Positions 45,761 to 60,404 of a stretch of 64,000 nt of DNA are shown piece after piece. The notes under the pieces were generated by a model. That model saw only the letters and a list, made by a program, of their open reading frames with translations, did not search any database and was not told where the DNA came from. The position numbers and the translations under genes were made by a program. Source of the DNA: Pseudoscleropodium purum. Lineage: Eukaryota; Streptophyta; Bryopsida; Hypnales; Brachytheciaceae. Numbering within the stretch: position 1 is the first letter of the stretch; each line of letters begins with the position of its first letter. The stretch is from positions 33,666,001 through 33,730,000 of the forward strand of contig OZ017797.1 of NCBI GenBank assembly GCA_963969395.1. The letters are read 5' to 3'.

Positions 45761-47635
45761 GTACTTTTGAGAAGCTATTTATGAGCTCTCATATTTTTCA
45801 AAGATTAAAGTATTTGAAAGAAGTCAATTGCAAAAAGAATGAAGACATTCCAACAAGAGTTGAATTTGTTGTGATTTTTCAAAGTGAAATGTAAAATTGT
45901 GAGTAGACCCTTGTTGAAGCATCATCCAACCATTGTTGAAGCATGGGCTGATGTGTCCACTCTCCAGTGCATTGCCATCATGATAATGGATTAGTAAGAT
46001 TGTGGTAATAGATGAAGCTAGTGACGGAAATGGGAGGAACTTGTAGGTGATGGAATTAGATAAATGGTGGTATAGGACAATTCTACCTCATAGAGATCCT
46101 CCTCTTTGAATAGTACATATAGTGTATGTTCTTGGTAAAAATATTCATCTTCCACAAAAAGTTATAGCCTTGAGCAAGTATGATAGTTAGCATAGGTGAA
46201 ACTAAATATAGTCTTTAGTATATTGAGATACCCCCAAGAGTCCCTTGGAAGGAGGTGAAATTTTGATCTACAACTCCTAAATGTTGGAAATAATTGTGGC
46301 TTGAGAAGAATTTAAACATGAAATCTTTATTTTTGAAAGTCTTCATTTTTTCCCATCCCTACAAGAAATGATTTAGATCCTAGCAAAAAAATTATAAAGT
46401 AGTATGTGAGTGATCATACTAGAAGAATGGGCATCGTAGAAGAATGGATAGAAATTTGTTTTTTCAATGTACTTAGATGTGATTCAATTGTTTCATATAG
46501 CTCCTTCAAGAAGCCCTTGGAATCATTTATAATTCACTAGTAGATATCAAAATTCTTTGGGTTACCTAATCACCAATAAACAATCATAAGTCCATATTCA
46601 AGATGAAGACAAGAGTGCTTTGAAATGATGTTTTGTCCAAATAAATTCTCATTCATCCAAACGATGTTTGAATTTTTAAAAGACAACCTCCCTTTAAAGC
46701 CAATTTGATGGAATTGAAATATATAATAAGGAGCAATACTAACAATGACTATGTCTTTGTAGCATTGGCTTGCTTATTGAATACTATAGAGGTTCAAACT
46801 TCCTTAAGGTAGCTTGTATCAATGTCCAACATCATCTCCTTTGGTTAAAAGATTAAAAAAAAATATATGTATAGATGGATACAATAAAAATTTAGTAAAA
46901 TTTGCAAAAAAGACATTCAAGGTGACATAATGGATGCCAATGATTTATTAAAGACGTCGGGTGGTTTTGAAGACATTATTTGAAAATAGATATTAAAATT
47001 TTGAACTTCGAATGTAGAAAGTTTTGGATGACCGTAGGATCTTAATATAAAGTGTAAGTCAAATAAGAATTTAAAAAATCAATTTGATTAAAAGATTGTT
47101 AATTGCAAAGCTGCAAAATTCTTCATATAATATGTTTTTTATAGGAACAATTTGTACTTATACATTTTGAATCCTATAATCATTCTTGCAGTGCAAACAT
47201 AAAGAAAAGCGTGTCATTGGAAAGTAGTGTTTTATGGAACTCAATGGAAAAAAAAGATTTAAATTCAAAATATTTCTATTATAACAAGCAATGCAAATTG
47301 ATGAATAATCACAATTTTTGCTTTGAAATCAACCTACTCAAACTCCCAGAAAGTGCCTTCAAGGACGGGCCTCAATGGCTTGCAAGAATTCAAGGAAATT
47401 ACCTTTACCTACAATAACAATTTTTCATTTTTGAATGTTTCTAAGATCCAAATAATTCAAATTTGGCTTCACTGGAGAAAGAAAGAAATCACCCTTTTGT
47501 TAAAAAAAATAATTCTAAAAATGATCTAAAATTCTTTTTGGAAATTTTAATTGGAAATCACTATATGGCTAATTTGTTTATTAAAGGTTAATCCATCAAG
47601 GGCTCTACTCCATGACTCACAAAATCAAACATGAT
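45761..47635. other. AT-rich spacer, no gene seen
   Basis: Only short chance frames were seen, and no recognisable domain. Confidence 0.45.
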
Positions 47636-47915
47636 CATTAGATGTTTTTTGGGGGGTCTAAAGGGCTATCTACGCCTTGTTCCCTGCGATGTTCTTCAAG
47701 CAATCCAGAAACAACTGCTATCAGAATCTTTTTTTTGGAAATTTTTTTTTTTTAAATTTTAAAATGCAAAAAAGTTGAATTTTAAAAAAAATAAAAAATA
47801 AAAAAGTGACGTGGCAGTCACTGTGCCACATTGCACAGCTATTGCAAGGCAATGGGAACCCAATTGTGTGCAAGTGAGCTCACAACCCTCTTAGGGGCTG
47901 AAATCTCATCTAATG
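47636..47915 (+). mobile_element. MITE-like element, CATTAGA family
   Basis: The left CATTAGATGTTTTTTGGGGG and the right end, whose complement starts CATTAGATGAGATTTC, form the termini. The core holds long A/T runs and a GACGTGGCAG...GTGCCACATTG hairpin, as in the copy at 45504-45760. If the TA inside CATTAG is read as the target duplication, the element starts at 47641. Confidence 0.6.
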
Positions 47916-50900
47916 TTTTCAACTCAAATTGGTTTCTTAATTTATTTACAAACTTTAATTTTATATTTTTACTACATGAGACATATGTTATCCTACAAGA
48001 AGGCCAAATTTGGCTTAAATTATGTTATTTTGTCAAGAAGCACCACATTTCATGTAATGATTAGTTTAGGATGACTTGTACTCCTCTAGATTTGATGTAG
48101 AACTTCTGGAAAAATAAAATTATTGTAATTGCTCAAAAATATTGGTGGAAAAATAAAATCATTGCTTAAGGCACATTCAATTTTTGAATGCATGTTGAGG
48201 ACCTTTACGTGTTAACTTTTGTTGAATTATTGTTGAAAGTATGCATTGGCACCAAGAATAAATGCCTTAACCATTAAAAGCTTCTATCAAAAAATCAATT
48301 TCTATAAGATCTATGAATCAAAATAATTCTATTATGCCTACTTCTAACCTAAATCGTCTATATTATTTTAACCCTCTTATCAAAATGCATACAAATTTGT
48401 GGAGGATATTTAAACCGTGAGAAGGATAAAATATACTTTTTTATAATGACAAATTGAAATTGAAGAAAGGCATAAAATAATTATGTTGACTTGTTGACCT
48501 TAGTGGTGGTTATTTTGTCCCTCTCAAGCTAAAAAACAATTGTTCATTAGACAAGGGAGAAATAGAAATTTGCCTAGGTTCCTACAAAGTCAATTTCGAT
48601 GGATCTTTCTAGGATTTTGATATAAGGAACAAAAATGTACATCTTTCATAAAGACATGTATATTTTTCCAATCCAATTCTATGATTAAAAGTTAAGAATT
48701 TAAGCCATCCAAAAAACTTTATTGCCTTAGTTGATAGCTTTGAGTAGATTAACTAAATTCTTTTCTATTTGGAAAGCATGTAACAAAGATATTATAGTAA
48801 GAAAAACTATATGTGGTGTAAGAGTCTTGCTTCTAGGAGAATCAAAGTTTTCTAATCTTATTGGGTAAGGTTAAACAGAAATTTCTTTGAACTTCAAATG
48901 CCAAGGTTGTATCATCTAAAACCAAATGAAAGTTTCTAAAAACCATTATTGTGTGCTTCTACCTTTCATTTTGACTACATATAGACAAATTTCAACTAAA
49001 GTTTTGTAAATTACGAAATTTTTTAAAAAAAAAATATGCAAAAGGTCTATTAACCCCTAATGGCACAATGGGGGTGTACTTATAAAATGGGCCAAAACTG
49101 TTAAGAACTGAAGCAATTTTTTTGCTCATTTTTTCTTAAAATCGGATAGAATGTAGCCTTTGGATCTTGAATTTAACAATGAGAGTGAGCACCTCGATAT
49201 ATTTCAGATTATTTGGCCACATGGTTTAGGAGATATTTAAATTTGAAGTTTTATTTGGGTTAATGGAAATACAAGGCATTGCACTTTGAAGAAGCATATC
49301 TTTGTGAGAATATTTTGAAATGATGCTCTTTTGTACTTAGCGGAAGACAATAGGGTTGAGAATGTACATATAAAATTTCTCAACATTCTAAGAATTTTTT
49401 CAATTCATGATGGAGCTTGCAATGCGTGGTGTTCACTGAAATGAGAGTAGTGCTTGTAAAAAAAAAGAATGGGACACTCATCTTCTGTTTGAAATCTTTT
49501 GATCTACCTTTTTTGAGGTGGATATGACCTTTTTGAGTTGGGCAAGAGTCACATTGGTTGCATGACTTTTTAGCCCATGCCCAAAACAAACTCCTAAAAA
49601 TGAGTTGTAAACTACACTACACCATCTAACTTTGAGAATTATACAAGGTGGAGTTTAACTTGGAATTTGATGAAACTACCGCCATTGGATTTATAACATA
49701 GTCTATTTTCCAAGAAATAATTTTTATTTAAAAAAATATTCAGAATTTGAGACCATGAAACTCAAAAAAGAAAGGTAGAATGGTTGCTACACAGATTTCA
49801 AGATGTTGTTAAAGAGAATTGCATGAATTCAGTCTCCAAAGGATCCAGCAGTCACTAACTTAAGCTTTACTAAATTAGGGTATGTTTGCACTTGGTGTTA
49901 GGGGTGATGTTTGCAATGGGAATTTGGTCAAGAAGTAGGTCTCATTTCTTTCCTTAGACCCTCATTGACAACATTCTTTATCACCAAGTGTGAGCATACT
50001 TCATTTGTCAAAATAAGAAATTCAAGCATAGTTGCAAATTATCTTGGGTGGGGGGTATTTTCCATCTATTAGCAAATGGAAATCATAAATTTATAGAAAA
50101 AAAGTTATTTTTTGGACCACCCATGTGAGCTTCATTATTATTCAAAGTAGAAAATGTGTAGATTAGTGAAACCCACCATAGACATGCCTATTGTTGACCT
50201 TGTTCAACTCCACTCATTACTTATTGAAAAAACACCAAAAGGGATGTGTTGGAGCACTTAAATTGTGCAAAAATTGATTACAATTTGTACCCAAGAAATT
50301 GGAAGTAGTGTGTGATAGGAGTTTGCATTGGCTTAGTTACCTTAATGATATGGTGGCAACTACTTAGTTGTTTTTAATATTGTCTTAATCATTAGCAAAT
50401 ATGTTAGGCAATAATCACTTTGACATGTTTGTACTATGTCCCATGCATGGCTTCAAATGACAAGTTCCACTATAGTCTATTGTTAAATTAAAGTGATTTT
50501 AATAGGCACTACAAATGATATAGGGATGCTTTTAGGTGTTTTTACTTTAAAGTAAAAACAAGAATGGCATAGACTATGGAAATGACGTCAAGAAGACTGA
50601 CTAGTGGTCTCATTCAACATGTAGATCTTTTCATAGGTCATTTCCCTACTTCACACAAACTATATTTTTATTAGTGCAAATGTCTTGGATAAAATTGGCA
50701 CTAAATGACAAGAAATTGTGAAGTTGTTCAATATTTGAGAATCATTTGTTTGAATTTTCACTTTTCTACAATATTAATAGTCCTTAAAGAATTTTGATTT
50801 TGCTTAATGCCTAAGTTACTATATGATCCTCATAAAAAATTTCTCAATACCAACATTGAATCTTGTGCTTCTTTGGCACATGAATTCTTCGTTTGTGTAG

Positions 50901-53780
50901 CCCCTTTACAACATTGGATTGATGGTGCTCTAATTTTTTGTCTTTTTGACAAATGGTTTGTCAATTATTAAATAGGAATTGATGAAACCTTAGTCACCAT
51001 AGTTGATCAATCATGGTTGTTGAAATTTAGAAGTTCTTCGAGGAAAAGACCAAAAAGAAGAGGGGACAAGATTTTTATAACTTCATAGTGTTTTGGTAGG
51101 AGGATGTACTCACTTGTGAAGATATATTAGAACCTTTTTAAACTAGAAACATTAGTCTCACAAAATACACCTTTCTATAATTATATAAAAAAATTATTTG
51201 AAACAACTCTCGTATTTCAATTTAAAAAGATATGAGGTGAATTTTATTGGACTTGTGTTTATAGTTTGCGTAAAGTTTACAAACCCAACATTGCCTCGAG
51301 CCCAATTGCAACCCCTACTATTGGGCCTAATTGCACCATGTTGCATTTTAATGTAGTGAACATTATAGAAGAATACATTATGATCTTTTCAAAGTGAAAT
51401 GATTGGAATTAGGTTGAAAAGTTACAGTTTTCTAACTTTTAGGGACACGATTGCAGTTTGAACATGTAGCAAAAGTTTCATTCATTAATCAACATTTTGA
51501 AGGCATGGTTTTAGATTACCATTGTAACATAGTACGAAGCTCAAAAAATCACATTACAATCTAAAGGAACAATACTATGGGTCAATTTATCTAGAGTATT
51601 TTAAAAGACTTGCAAGCATCTTGACATGCTGGTTAAACATGATAGTGACTCATTTGGAATATGCTTCACAAAGAATGCAAGGGCAGTGTAGGCTTGAAGT
51701 CTATGCTACGATGCATTTAAGCAATATATATACTATGGAAAATTATATACAAAACAAAACAAAAATTATTCATTAGAAAAGGGATAAAATAATGTGAGTA
51801 GTTACCAAAAAATTCAATAAATTGTGGAAATTTCTAAAAGTTTTCAAAAGAATTTTATTTGAAAATACAAGATTATTTATAGATTGGGTTCAAAAGCATC
51901 TCCAAAGAAATCTATAATGAAATCCTTATATAACATACTACTTACAAAAAAATTTGAACTAACAAATTACTATATCCTCAAAACAAACCCCTTCAAAGGA
52001 GTTATCAATTTCCTTGAATTCAATCTAAATAGTCAATTTCATGTAATTTTGTACAATTTTCTTGATTTCTAAAGGACCATTGGTGAAAGTGGTTAAAGTG
52101 GTCAAATGGGAGTTTTGTTAGATTAATACAGAGTCAATTTGAATGAATTTCTTTGAAAATTTGAATCAAGAAATATTTACCTACCTTTTTATAAATAATA
52201 TTTTTCCGTGATTTTGTGTATGGAACAAAATTTATGTTCTTTGAATTTTTTTGGTAGAACGAAAATATATATTAAATACCTCTTCTTCTTCTAAAATTTT
52301 GCAAGTATGTTCTAAAGATCATATATTGTCTAATGGTAAAGTAAGGATCAAAGTATATGCACTTATAATCATCAATACTACAATAGAGTATGGTTATTGA
52401 TATTAGACTTGAAATGCTTACATTGAATCTTCAATGCACTTTAGCATGCATTTTTTTGGCACTATATGAATAACTAATGAATTTTCAAGTATCATTTTTT
52501 AATGTACCAAAAGTCAATTTATACTAGGCACTTTAAGACTCTCATATTTTGATCGTGTATATTTTTTGTGTCATCAATATTTATTTTTTTTGTGACATTT
52601 TTTGATCCAAAAGTAGGTGTTACATTTTGGTTATTGTTTAGTATAGGTGTGCATACCTTACATAGTGCTATGCAATAATCTCACTCCAAGTAGAACGATG
52701 GCTTACTAACCATTTTAGACAAGGCCTAAAAATTTCATGTTCTTAAAACTTCAAGGACTTGAATCTTGCAATCTACAAGGCCAAAGTTTTTTGAAATTAG
52801 TATAGAACAAATTTTTTTGGAGATTTAGCTTTTTTGGAGATTTAGCTTTATTTAACAAATGTATGAGATCTTTAGCTTTATTCCAATTGATAAATCCTTG
52901 TGGGTTTGGAAGACCACCTCACTTAAATTCTTTGTTTGAGATTACATGAAACATGACTTAACTTTAGCTCCTCCACAACCGCACTCTCATCTTTTTCCAC
53001 CACAATGGCGTTCATGCACTTGGTCTTGCAATCTATTATTGTATAATTTGATTGATAATAAAATTGGCACTTCCTTTCTATATACTAAGAATAGTCTCTC
53101 TTTAGTTTCATGTCACTCATTATTCATACATATTGTATGTAATAACCATCTCTGGACTATAATTTCCAATTGGAATTGATTACTATCGCAAAGCATTCAT
53201 TATATTCATCAAAACAAATACAAAAACACAATTGTTTTATTTCCAATAGAAAGAAGCTCATGCTATGCTACAAAGGACAACTAAACTTCCAATAGGAATA
53301 TTGTACCAAAAGACTAAAAACCTAGCTTGGCTGTGAAATCTTTTAATACCTCATGTCCATTAAATATGATCCTAATTGAGAAATACCACTAAGAGTCTTC
53401 TTAACTATTTTCCCACTTGATAAAATTTGACAAATTAATTGAAAATCACCAATCGGCCAAAGAAGAAAAATAACAATTTGACTACAAAGATCCATTCAAA
53501 TACTTAAGAAATGACCCTTTAGAATCTTGCATCAACCATCAACATACTTTCTTCAATAAATGAGATTTGGACTACTATAGGTTGAGTTAGTAGCTACAAT
53601 CAATGTCTTGGCATCATGAAAAGTGACTTTCAAGGCCTTGATTTTTTTGTCCATTTTAGAAAATATTGTGAACATTTTAGATAAGTAAGATGACCATTGT
53701 AGATGCACTTTTTGTTGGTTTGGGGGTAGTCTAGAGACTTATTTGAGCCATTTGGTTGGTAGCTACACTTCAATAATTCA
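47916..53780. other. AT-rich spacer, no gene seen
   Basis: Long gene-free stretch. A TTAACCCCTAA string at 49051 resembles possible element starts at 9313 and 34003. No supported coding region or RNA gene. Confidence 0.4.
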
Positions 53781-53789
53781 TAACAAACT

Positions 53790-54010
53790 AGTCTAAACCA
53801 TTCCTCTTCACCAACTTCCCATTCAAAAGAAGGATAACGCCTTCATGTATGCATGGGTTCCTTGAAGTGAACTTAATTATAATTTGTACAAAACCATTGT
53901 TTGATTGGGAAGTTGCAACACTAGTTTCATTGATTAAGTGAAAAGTTGCAAAAGAGTCAATAACTAGCTAGGAAGTTGCCATAGTGGAGGCTCCCACTTC
54001 ATATGAAAGC
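53790..54010 (-). mobile_element. Possible Copia-type retroelement relic (protease region)
   Basis: A minus-strand frame around 53926-53980 reads LVIDSFATFHLINE, which recalls the aspartic-protease motif (WLIDSGATHH-like) of Copia polyproteins with Gly replaced by Phe. An in-frame stop lies just before it. No integrase or reverse transcriptase was recognised nearby, so at most this is a short, inactive relic. Chance similarity is possible. Confidence 0.3.
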
Positions 54011-54230
54011 AAAAGAGCCCCCAAAATGTTGGTTAACAATGTTATGTTATAGGTTGATGTAAATTACCACATCCTTGTAAGCTTGTACAATTACAATAAA
54101 TTTTTATATACTGTAAATTGTTGAGGAATTAATGAGGTACTATCTAAGTTTTAGTAAGTTTATTTAGTGTATATGTATCAAACCTTTCCAATCTTTTTGG
54201 GTTGCCACATGCATTTACATTTCATAGAGA

Positions 54231-55163
54231 CTAGTGTGCCCTATGCAGTTGATATGGTCTAAAGAAAAGAAAAAATAATTTTCTAATTTTTTAATTCATA
54301 AAAACTTCAAAATTCAATCATTTTCATGCCTTAGATTTGAACGCCACAAACCAAGTCCCTGCACTCTTCCCCGCTAAGGGCTTTTTGACGATACCAAACA
54401 CTCGAATGGGAGATGTATGGTCTAAGAGATTTCAATGTATCAAACAACACAAAACAAACAATCTAATTTAATAGAATGATGCCTAGTGTGCCCTGCGTTG
54501 TTGCCATGGTCAAAACTAAAGAAAAAATAAATTTCTAATTAATTAATTCATAAAAACTTTAAAATTCAATAACTTTGACACCTTAGGTTGAAATGCCACG
54601 AAACCAAGCCCATGCACCCCTCCTCACCAAGGGCTTTCCAATGATACCAAACATGTGAACAAGAGACACACGGTCCAAGAGATTTCAACATAACAAACAA
54701 AGCAAAACTCAAAACAAAACAAACATCATGATTTAATAGAAGGATTCATATTAAACGCCACAAAACCAAGCCCTTGCACTCCTCCTCGCTGAGGGCTTTC
54801 TGATAGTATCAAATCCACGAACGAGAGACGCACGATCTGGGAGATCTCAACATATCAAACAAAACAAAGAGCCTAATTTAATAGAATGATGACTAGTGTG
54901 CCTTGCATTGTTGCCATGGTCAAAACAAAAGAAAAAATAAATTTCTAATTTCTTTTAATTCATAAAAACTTCAAAATTCAATAACTTTCACACCTTAAAT
55001 CGGAATGCCAGGAAACCAAGCCCATGCACCCCTCCTCGCCGAGGGCTTTCCAACGAGACCAAACATGTGAACAGTAGACACACAGTCCGAGAGATCTCAA
55101 CATAATAAACAAAGCAAAACTCAAAACAAAACAAGCAGCATGATTTAATAGAAGGATTCATAC
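54231..55163. repeat. Compound tandem repeat, higher-order period about 412 bp
   Basis: A block with the motif CCACAAA(A)CCAAG...TGCAC(T/C)C(C)TC...GGGCTTT recurs at about 54341, 54594, 54757 and 55006, with spacings 253, 163 and 249. This fits two sub-units alternating in a unit of about 412-416 bp present about twice. CTAGTGTGCC starts occur at 54231, 54483 and 54892, and GATTTAATAGAAGGATTCATA occurs about 412 bp apart near 54729 and 55141. Non-coding. Confidence 0.85.
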
Positions 55164-55589
55164 TTTTGTCGGAAAATAATAATTCAATTCCTCTCACGGC
55201 TTTTCTCACCTTTGTCTGTACACTGTGCCACTCGTGAAGCAGCTGAACCAGTCACTGCCCCAAAGTCCACAGGCCCTATCTGAGTTATCTATTGTAGCCC
55301 TTGCAAGGAAATTGAGCATCAAGCAACCTTCCATTGTTGTGTGGAAAGTGGAGCCCTGAACAAAAGTGGAGCCCCGAACATTTAAGTTATCTTAACTTAT
55401 TGTAGAATTGCTTCCGTCATTAAAAAAATAAAAATAAAAAATTAGTTTTTTTGGTAAAAATATTGGAATTTATTCATCGACAAATTAACTCTCAAAGGAC
55501 ACAGCCCCCATGACCACGGCTGAGGTGAACGGGGCCAGGGAGGAATGACCCACCTATTGCCCCATGTTATTGCCCCATGTTATACCCTT

Positions 55590-56130
55590 GTCGAAAAAAA
55601 TTTATTTGCTGCATACGATAAAATTGGCAAATTTTGAGTTCATATTTGCAATGAAAGACCCCAAATGAGATAGGGGACACAAGGAAACACAAAATTTAAG
55701 CAGCACAAAATAGGGGGCAATTTTTGACATTTACCTTCCGGGGGACAATAGAAGGGTCAATCCTCCCTGGTTGGGTGAATGGTCCCCTAGCTTGTCCCTG
55801 AGGGAATTTTTTTAAATTTCCCAATCATGATAGAATTTGCAAATTTGGAATTCATGTTTGCAATTAGAGAGGGGTGGTTCTCCCCACCCATGGCCAAAGT
55901 CCCCTCATTGCCGCCTAATTATATGGGGAAACATTGGAATTTTTTATTTGCAATACAAAATAAAATTTGAAAAATTTGAGTTCATATTAGCAACCAAAGG
56001 CTCCAAATTAGATTAGAGGGGTGAAGAAATTGATAAAAAAAACACCGCTGAAGATAAGGGGCCATTTTTTACAATTATACTTGGTTGGGGCAATGAGGGC
56101 GAGTCAATTCTCTCTAACCATGATCCAAGG
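55590..56130. repeat. Dispersed repeat, two tandem copies plus a fragment
   Basis: Copies at about 55590-55770 and 55945-56130 share, in order, an A/T-rich start, TTTGAGTTCATATT, a CCAAAT block, a GGGG(C)CAATTTTT block and a GGGCAATGAGGG-type end. A partial copy lies near 55830-55880. An inverted relative lies at about 22220-22400. Function and transposon class are unknown. Confidence 0.6.
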
Positions 56131-59100
56131 TAGTCACCAAGATGTTTAATTCATTGAACCAATAGGTACATTCTTTACTTCCACAGTGAACACTAAAGTT
56201 ATGCATTAGACATTTTTTTGTCAACGATGTCCTTCAAGGATTAAAAACCCCCAGAACAATCCAATAAACAATTGATCTCTTCATTTGTAGAAGCATGACA
56301 AATCTCTAGGGAGGATGCACATAAAGACCTTGTTGTCATCAACCATGTTGACCCTTGTAATACCAAACCAACAAAATAATTAAATTTGTATGATTTCCAT
56401 TTTTATATCAAAAAAAATTGTAGGATCTCATTGGTAGTTAAAAGGAGATTCTTATAATGCAATTTTTAGAGTGCTCTTTAATGGATAAATTGTGAATTTT
56501 CAAAGTGCCAAAATAGGTGTTCCTAAAATTGACCCTAAAACTCTCATAAGTAGTAGGAGTACCATTTAGGCAAGAATTTGTATGGGTTGGTTTTAGAAGG
56601 GTGGTGGTTTTAGGTGTAGTTACCTTACAATTCAATGAGTCAACCATTCAATCTTAGTGAATCCTAAATTGAGTCATTATTGGAGACAATTGTTTCCCAC
56701 ATGCTATATCATAAAGATGATTGAAGAAATCATAAAATATTGAATACAAAAGTTGTAGTATGTAAGGCATTACAATCATAGTCCCAAAATGAAGGAATCT
56801 CAAAGTTTGAAATCATTTTAGATTTGATCTTGAATCTTTTGTCTAATATTGTTGAAACAAATTTTAAAATTTCTCTTCTAATACCACAAAATTAGTTATA
56901 AATCTTGGCATATTTTAATACATCGTATAAGATTTACTTCACAAAAATTATTAGAATTGAACCTTTCTTGATTTGAAATTTATGTAAAACGTTTAAAATG
57001 CATTTGCTATTTGTATAAATTGAATTTGAATATTGCTTGAGTTCTTGATGTAAGATTGCTTTATCAATCTAATATTTTGTAAGTTGTCATGTAGTAGATG
57101 CTATGAATTTCATCTTTAAAAACCAATTGTTACCAATTAAAATATATGTTTTGCAATCATGCTTTTAATTTTCACCATTGACACTCAAAAAATGATGGTG
57201 CAATTCTAAAATAGATAGTCTTTCACATACTTAATTCTTTGTAACGATCTTCTATTTTCTTGAAATTGGATCAAATAATGTCTCAAACATGTTATGGTTT
57301 TGATGTTTTGTTTCTTTTCTAACCAATGAGATGAAAATTATGAAAAACTTGTACCAAACACCTCTTACCAAAAAAATAAAATCGAGTTCAATCATTTTAA
57401 AAACAAATAAAAGTATATGTTGCAAATTGCTTATCATAGCATGGCCACTATTTGGATTGACAATTTTCAATCTTATATTCAAGTTACTTATTCAAAAACC
57501 ATTATTTTTGTCATATTATCTACTTAGAATATTATTAATTTCTAATTACTAAAGTGAACATTTCTAAGTAGCTACATGTCTTTTTTGAGCTTTTTGTTTT
57601 AAAATTAATTAATTTTTTTAAATAAAAAAACTCACAGAAAATGAACTATGTTGTGAATCCAATAGCAATAGTTACATTGAATATTGAGTTAAATTATGAC
57701 TTGTGGTTTTCTCATGCAACTGAGAACAAGATGAAAATTTCAAGTATTTCTAACATATTTCTACAACAAAAGATTCTTTTTGTACAAATTCTAAGATATT
57801 CACCTTTTTAATTAAAAATTTGAAAGGTGAAATTTAATCATTTGGAAAAAATTGATAAGCTTGTTTATTAAAATTCAATCATTCTCAATTCTCAATTGGT
57901 GAATTTTTATTTTGATATTTCGGAAGAAGAAACTTTCACAAGTAAAGTAAGAGATTTTATTGTTGCATCTACCCAAAACTTAAAAACAAACAAAAGTTCT
58001 AGTCTTGTATAGAACACATAAAATAATTTTATGGGCTATAATATAAAATATATTAAGTTACATTGTTAATAGGCAAGAAAAAACATACAGTTTTCTTTTG
58101 TCAGCCATGGAGGATACTATTTTTGATCTTTTCAATCTTGTTTTAGCTTCATTGACTTCTTCATGATACTGCAAATGATGATGGTTCAAAAATGTGCAAA
58201 ATGATTAGAGCCTTTATAAATTATAGAAATGATTCCAGTATTATTAGTTTATTTTCACAACATAACTCATGGTAAAAGTAAAATAGGATTCAATTGGTCA
58301 AGGATAATTTACAACAATCTGATACCAAAATTTAAGAAAAAACTTCACTTCTAGCATTATAACGTCTCTATTTTGGTAAAGTTGCACTTTTAGAAAAATA
58401 CTACAATTGCTACCAATTTGAAAACAATGAGCCGAAAAGAGACATAGGAAGTTGGGCCATTAATTAATTAGCCCTCATCCCTACTAAAAAACGAGAATTG
58501 ATGATTTAAAAAAAAAATCCCCCCCCCCCAATTGTTGATCTCCAAAAACCCCCAAGAGATACGGATATGGCACTCTAATAAGGATATGAATATTTTCATA
58601 TGGATATGGATACATATATGTACTAGGATACATACTTAGAAAATATGAACTTTATATATCCCATATTCATTGACAAGTAACCTGACTTTCAAAATTACAA
58701 AGAAAAAGTGGAAAGGGAGAAGATACTGAAAAAAATTTAATTGAAATTATTTTTTAAGTGATTAGGGGAAAATAAAAGGAAGTAAAATTAATTAAACAAA
58801 TTTTGACATAATTGTGACAGTTTGTCCTTTGAGTTAGTTTTTTTTAACAAATAGACCCATTGACTATTTTACATTCTAACAATCATTCAAATATTTCATT
58901 AAAAAAAAATATAGTTATAAATAACACTTCTTAATTGCCCATTTTCTGTGCTTGGACAAAAGTTGTGTGAAATGAGGGTCAATGCCTTTATAACTATGTA
59001 TGAAAAAGATGTGAACATGATGTTTGTATTTCAATTCCTCCCTCTTCTCCTTTGGAAAAATTAAGAGCCTTTGATTTGAATTTAGAAAAACTCCCTACCC

Positions 59101-59300
59101 CTCTAAATGTTGTTGATTGTCTTAAAAAACCAAAGTCATTGATCCTTATAAAACAAACAATTTTGGCTGTCCAAATTTGAAAACAAAATACGGATATGAA
59201 TACAAATACCCTTATAAAATACAAAATACAAAATATGGATATGATTACAAAAATAAATTATATATATAATATTACAAAATAAAAAAATAAAAATACACAC
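56131..59300. other. AT-rich spacer, no gene seen
   Basis: A string TAGGTGTAGTTACCTTA at 56614-56630 equals the end of the AGGTA-type elements, but its partner end was not found. A run of ten Cs occurs near 58520. No supported gene. Confidence 0.4.
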
Positions 59301-59311
59301 ACACAAATATA

Positions 59312-59465
<154 letters not shown>

Positions 59466-60404
59466 GTTTCAACTACAAAATATGAATATGGGTATGCTCA
59501 TAAGATATGGAATACATACATATTTACAAGCACAAAACATGCATATATTCTATATATTTTGTAGATTTCATAGGTTTCCCACATGTACAAATATGTGTGG
59601 TTAGGTTGGTTCTACATGCTGAATTCATAAATTCAATTCACACTAGGGATTTGCTTGAAAGTTTTACAACCAATAGGAAATTTTTATGTATACCCTTCTC
59701 AAATTTTTTCACAATTATCACTATGTACCCAAAAGATGCAAACATCTTATGGATATTAATATGTATTACTATTACTCATAGGGGCAATGAAGGGCAATGC
59801 CTACATAACTATGCATTTGTGAAAGAACACTTATTTTTTGTTTCGGTCAATTTCCATCCCCAAACTTCTAAGTATATGTGTTCTACTACCTCAAAGCTAT
59901 AAAGATTTAACTATAGTCATGATTTGATCAAAAGTGGTACAATTTTTTTAGAATTTTCTTTTTTAATATTTGGTTAATACATTATTACTTTACATTGGAT
60001 TAATTTTATTGAATTGTTACAAGCTTATGGGATGATGTTGCTCCTTTCAAATGAAATGTATATGCTTTGGTGCATATAAACAGAATTTCATGCATGATCA
60101 TGGATACAATACCTTTGTAACTTATCTAGAGTAATGATATGACATTTGGCACTAAAATAATACAAAGTATTCACCCAAGATAGTTGAGTGATTAAAAAAA
60201 AAGAAAGAACAAAGTATTGATGAAAGTACATAGAAGTTTTGGGCATAAGATTGTAAACATATATTTTCTTGCAAAACTAAAGTGAAAAAAGATAAGGAAC
60301 CAATGTTTGGAGAGAATTGATCCAAAAAACAAATGGATCAAATTTAAAAAAATTCTACCTTTAGTATAAATAGAGCATACATTTAAAGGAATATATATAT
60401 ATAT

